A DNA stretch of 36,307 bases from Clostridiales bacterium. GTDB lineage: Bacteria; Bacillota; Clostridia; Saccharofermentanales; Saccharofermentanaceae. The notes beneath the pieces were generated by a model. The model had not been told where the DNA came from, did no database searches, and worked only from the letters and a program-made list of their open reading frames with translations. A program made the translations under genes and the position numbers. Positions 33,721 to 36,307 of the stretch are shown one piece after another. Every line of letters begins with the position of its first letter. The first letter of the stretch is position 1. The stretch covers positions 1 through 36,307 of the forward strand of contig JAFWLP010000031.1 of NCBI GenBank assembly GCA_017511005.1, written 5' to 3'.

Positions 33721-33749
33721 AGAGGCTGTCTCACTTTGAGACAGCCTCT
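33721..33749 (-). terminator. Rho-independent terminator after secY
   Basis: AGAGGCTGTCTCA pairs perfectly with TGAGACAGCCTCT around a 3-base loop, followed on the minus strand by ATTTTTTG. It closes the spc-type operon 23 bases after the secY stop and shares its stem core with the terminator at 13281-13312. Confidence 0.92.
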
Positions 33750-33772
33750 TTGAATACTTTTAGAACAGTTAA

Positions 33773-35116
33773 TTACCTTCTGCCTGACTTGATCGTCAGA
33801 TCCTCAAGGAATCCCTTCGGGCTTCTGATCTCAAGTTCGCCTTCGACCTGAACGATGAGGTCATTGGCAACACCCGTAAGGATCAGTACTGAAGTACCTG
33901 CAAACCATACGTTCTCAAATCCGGTAAGGATACCGACAATCGTCGGAACTATGCAGACGAGAACAAGGAAGAATGCTTCTACCCAGTTGAGCCTGAAGGC
34001 CGTAGCCTTGATGAAATCGGTTGTAGGCTTACCCGATCTGATACCGTTGATCATACCGCCGTTCTTGTTGATGGAGTTTGCGATCTCCACAGGATGGAAA
34101 TTGATCGATGTGTAGAAGAACGTAAACGCGATAACAAGAAGGAAATATACTCCATAATACCAAGGACTGCCGGTAAAGCTTGACTTTATCCAGAGTGCAA
34201 CCGCATTCGTGCTGTTATTGAAGAACAACGTAACGATAACTGAAGGGATTGCAAGAAGTGACATAGTAAAGATGACAGGCATAACACCGGACATGTTTAC
34301 TTTGAGCGGGATATAGTCTCTGTTACCGCCGCGGGCCTGTCTTCCGATAACCTTCTTTGAGTACTGTACAGGGATCCTTCTCTCAGCGTTCTGAACATAA
34401 AGAACAAATACGATGATTATGATGGAAACTGCTGCTACAGCGAGGAAAGCAAGAACTCCGAGTATGATTCCCAAAGCCGGATTCTCGATGGAATCACTGA
34501 TGCTTACACACTTATAGTAGAGAGTTTTAACCATGTCAGGAAGACGAGTTACGATACCTGCGAAGATCAACAGCGATACGCCGTTACCGATTCCTTTGTC
34601 GTTGATCTTCTCACCTAAGAAGACAACGATTGCGGCACCTGCAGTGAACGCAAGAGCAACAAGTGCGGCATTGAGCCATACGGGAAGGCTCGAATTAAGT
34701 GCCGAACGTGTTGAATAGGTGAACAGACATGACTGTATGAATGCCAGACAGATCGCAGAGATCCTCGTGATCTTATCCATCTTCTTTCTGCCTGATTCAC
34801 CCTCTTTGGACATATCCTCCAAAGCAGGGATGACGACAGTCAGGAGCTGGATGATGATCGACGCGTTGATGTACGGTGATACACCAAGTGAAAGGATCGA
34901 TGCATGGAAAAGACCACCACCTGAGATGAGATCCATGATGCTTCCGAGCTGACCCCACTGACGGATAACGTCGGTGAATACCTCACCGTCGATTCCGGGT
35001 ACAGGTACAAGTCCGCCGAGCATAAAGATACCAAGGATCATGAAGGTATAGAGCAGTCTTTTGCGTATAGACTCTACGCGAAAAGCATTAACTGCAGTAT
35101 CAAAAATACCATTCAT
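33773..35116 (-). CDS. secY: Preprotein translocase subunit SecY
   Basis: The channel subunit of the SecYEG translocon, 447 residues, with ten predicted membrane helices. Family signatures are clear: the N-terminal RKRLLYTFMILGIFMLGGLVP, the plug region with MDLISGGG, the cytosolic loop with RRIPVQYSKK and the FNPVEIAN-like region written FHPVEIANSINKNGG. It follows rplO by five bases. Here it is the last gene of its operon; in most bacteria adk, map, infA and further ribosomal genes follow. Confidence 0.97.
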   Translation of the reverse strand: MNGIFDTAVNAFRVESIRKRLLYTFMILGIFMLGGLVPVPGIDGEVFTDVIRQWGQLGSIMDLISGGGLFHASILSLGVSPYINASIIIQLLTVVIPALEDMSKEGESGRKKMDKITRISAICLAFIQSCLFTYSTRSALNSSLPVWLNAALVALAFTAGAAIVVFLGEKINDKGIGNGVSLLIFAGIVTRLPDMVKTLYYKCVSISDSIENPALGIILGVLAFLAVAAVSIIIIVFVLYVQNAERRIPVQYSKKVIGRQARGGNRDYIPLKVNMSGVMPVIFTMSLLAIPSVIVTLFFNNSTNAVALWIKSSFTGSPWYYGVYFLLVIAFTFFYTSINFHPVEIANSINKNGGMINGIRSGKPTTDFIKATAFRLNWVEAFFLVLVCIVPTIVGILTGFENVWFAGTSVLILTGVANDLIVQVEGELEIRSPKGFLEDLTIKSGRR

Positions 35117-35121
35117 GCCTA

Positions 35122-35565
35122 TTAGCCCTCCGTAGCCGTGCCTCCGGCCTTTTCAATCTTCTCCTTAGCAGTAGCCGTGAACTTTGCTGCCTTTACATCG
35201 AGCTTCTTTGTAAGCTCACCGTTACCGAGAATCTTGATGCCGTCATTGTTCTTAGGAACAGAAATGATGCCCTTCTCAGCGATTGCCTTTGCATCTACTG
35301 TTGTTCCGTTATCAAAGACCTCAAGATCTTTAACGTTGATGGTGATATAAGCAGGAGCAAATCTCTTGTTGTTGAAGCCTCTCTTAGGGAGACGTCTGTA
35401 AAGGGGCATCTGGCCGCCTTCGAAACCGGGTCTTACACCGCCGCCTGAACGGGCATTCTGACCCTTGTGACCACGGCCGGCAGTCTTGCCGTTGCCTGAT
35501 CCGGGACCTCTTCCCTTACGATAAGCCTTTTCGTTGCCTGCGGAAGTCATTTCATTGAGCTTCAT
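35122..35565 (-). CDS. rplO: Large ribosomal subunit protein uL15
   Basis: A 147-residue protein with the glycine/arginine-rich N-terminus [19 protein letters not shown] and RLPKRGFNN that insert into 23S rRNA, and the usual C-terminal domain. Length and position between rpmD and secY are standard. GGAGG lies upstream of the ATG in the 16-base gap after rpmD. Confidence 0.97.
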   Translation of the reverse strand: MKLNEMTSAGNEKAYRKGRGPGSGNGKTAGRGHKGQNARSGGGVRPGFEGGQMPLYRRLPKRGFNNKRFAPAYITINVKDLEVFDNGTTVDAKAIAEKGIISVPKNNDGIKILGNGELTKKLDVKAAKFTATAKEKIEKAGGTATEG

Positions 35566-35581
35566 TGCTGTGGCACCTCCA

Positions 35582-35761
35582 TTAATTCTCTTCTACGGCT
35601 ACATAGTTAACAGCTTTTCTGATCATGCCGCGTGTAGCCTCATTGTCAGTCTTCTCAACAGTCTGACCGATCTTCTTTAAGCCCAGAGCTCTGATTGTAG
35701 CCTTCTCGGACTCTCTTGCCTTGTTTGTGCTATTGACAAGCGTAATCTTAATGCTAGCCAT
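35582..35761 (-). CDS. rpmD: Large ribosomal subunit protein uL30
   Basis: A 59-residue protein starting [15 protein letters not shown] and containing the family stretch [15 protein letters not shown]. It is complete from ATG (35761) to TAA. GGAGG lies 12 bases upstream, near the end of rpsE. Position between rpsE and rplO is canonical. Confidence 0.97.
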   Translation of the reverse strand: MASIKITLVNSTNKARESEKATIRALGLKKIGQTVEKTDNEATRGMIRKAVNYVAVEEN

Positions 35762-35778
35762 ATTCAGTTCCGGCCTCC

Positions 35779-36297
35779 TTACTTAATCTCGTCAACAGAC
35801 TTGCCGCGGAGTCTTGCGACCTCTTCAGCGGACTTAAGGGACTTAAGGCCCTCGATAGTAGCGTTGACCATATTGTTGGGGTTGTTGGATCCGATAGACT
35901 TTGTACGGATATCCGTGATGCCTGCGAGCTCGCAAACTGAACGTACGGGACCGCCTGCGATAACACCGGTACCGTTTGCGGCAGGCTTCATAACGATGTG
36001 AGCTGCAGCAAATTCACCGATCGTCTCGTGAGGAATGGTACCGTTAACGATGGAAACATCAACGATGTTCTTCTTTGCTTCCTCGATACCCTTTCTGATA
36101 GCATCCGGAACCTCGGTGGACTTACCGATTCCCTTACCTACACGGCCCTTTCTGTCACCGATAACGACGAGAGCAGCAAATCTCATGTTCTTACCGCCCT
36201 TAACAGTCTTGGAAACACGGCCGATGTGGATAACGCGCTCTTCGAACTCCTTATCCTTCTTTTCTTCTCTTGAAATGTTCTTAGACTCTAAAGCCAT
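35779..36297 (-). CDS. rpsE: Small ribosomal subunit protein uS5
   Basis: A 172-residue protein with the N-terminal double-stranded RNA-binding-like domain ([32 protein letters not shown]) and the C-terminal [18 protein letters not shown] domain. It contributes to decoding accuracy and the spectinomycin site. The gene is complete; its start lies ten bases from the right edge, so upstream rplR and the rest of the spc operon are outside the window. Confidence 0.97.
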   Translation of the reverse strand: MALESKNISREEKKDKEFEERVIHIGRVSKTVKGGKNMRFAALVVIGDRKGRVGKGIGKSTEVPDAIRKGIEEAKKNIVDVSIVNGTIPHETIGEFAAAHIVMKPAANGTGVIAGGPVRSVCELAGITDIRTKSIGSNNPNNMVNATIEGLKSLKSAEEVARLRGKSVDEIK

Positions 36298-36307
36298 CTA
36301 ATTTGCT

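Noticed and set aside
1-36307. tRNA genes, CRISPR arrays, insertion sequences, prophage or integrase genes, riboswitches
   Set aside because: Nothing with the expected repeat, stem or protein signatures was found by reading; a covariance-model scan would be the decisive test for RNA elements.

Overview
The window looks like a chromosomal segment of a Clostridia-type Bacillota. The evidence is the gene order rpmH-rnpA-yidD-yidC-jag-mnmE-mnmG-rsmG, the strong GGAGG-type ribosome binding sites, the sigma-A-like promoters, the YesM/YesN-type two-component pair beside a carbohydrate ABC transporter, and the VTC/DUF4956/Cthe_2159-like cluster. A fibre-degrading gut or rumen Clostridium relative would fit, but the genus cannot be fixed from the sequence alone. 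No tRNA, CRISPR array, insertion sequence, prophage or clear replication origin was seen.

Left part (1-11.7 kb, all leftward): bases 1-215 look like the promoter and leader of an rRNA operon whose 16S gene would start just outside the window. Then come a membrane-anchored D,D-carboxypeptidase gene overlapping gyrA, and the classical origin-proximal cluster rsmG, mnmG, mnmE, jag, yidC, yidD, rnpA and rpmH, driven by a perfect-consensus promoter in front of rpmH. dnaA, normally next to rpmH, is absent.

Middle part (11.7-23.9 kb): a Gram-positive polysaccharide-utilisation locus. A YesM-like sensor kinase and a YesN-like AraC regulator are followed by a lipoprotein sugar-binding protein, a strong intercistronic hairpin, two LplB/YtcP-type permeases and a YesL-like membrane protein with an unusual extracytoplasmic domain. 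Divergently transcribed is a 990-residue carboxylesterase-GH43-CBM-like fusion with no signal peptide. The likely logic is sensing outside the cell, import of decorated oligosaccharides, and de-esterification plus glycosidic cleavage in the cytosol. No ATPase subunit is encoded, so a shared MsmX-type ATPase is probably used.

Right-middle part (23.9-32.5 kb): an OmpR-type regulator and kinase pair diverges from a three-gene operon of a VTC-domain protein, a DUF4956 membrane protein and a Cthe_2159-like beta-helix lipoprotein. This operon is the best candidate here for a poorly described system. Behind it lies an orphan promoter-terminator unit that could make a roughly 74-nt RNA, preceded by a phased TTAATA array. 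Then come a convergent histidine phosphatase and a second OmpR-type regulator with a six-TM kinase.

Right end (32.5-36.3 kb, leftward): a DUF2974 alpha/beta-hydrolase, then the end of the spc ribosomal-protein operon (rpsE, rpmD, rplO, secY), closed by a strong terminator directly after secY.
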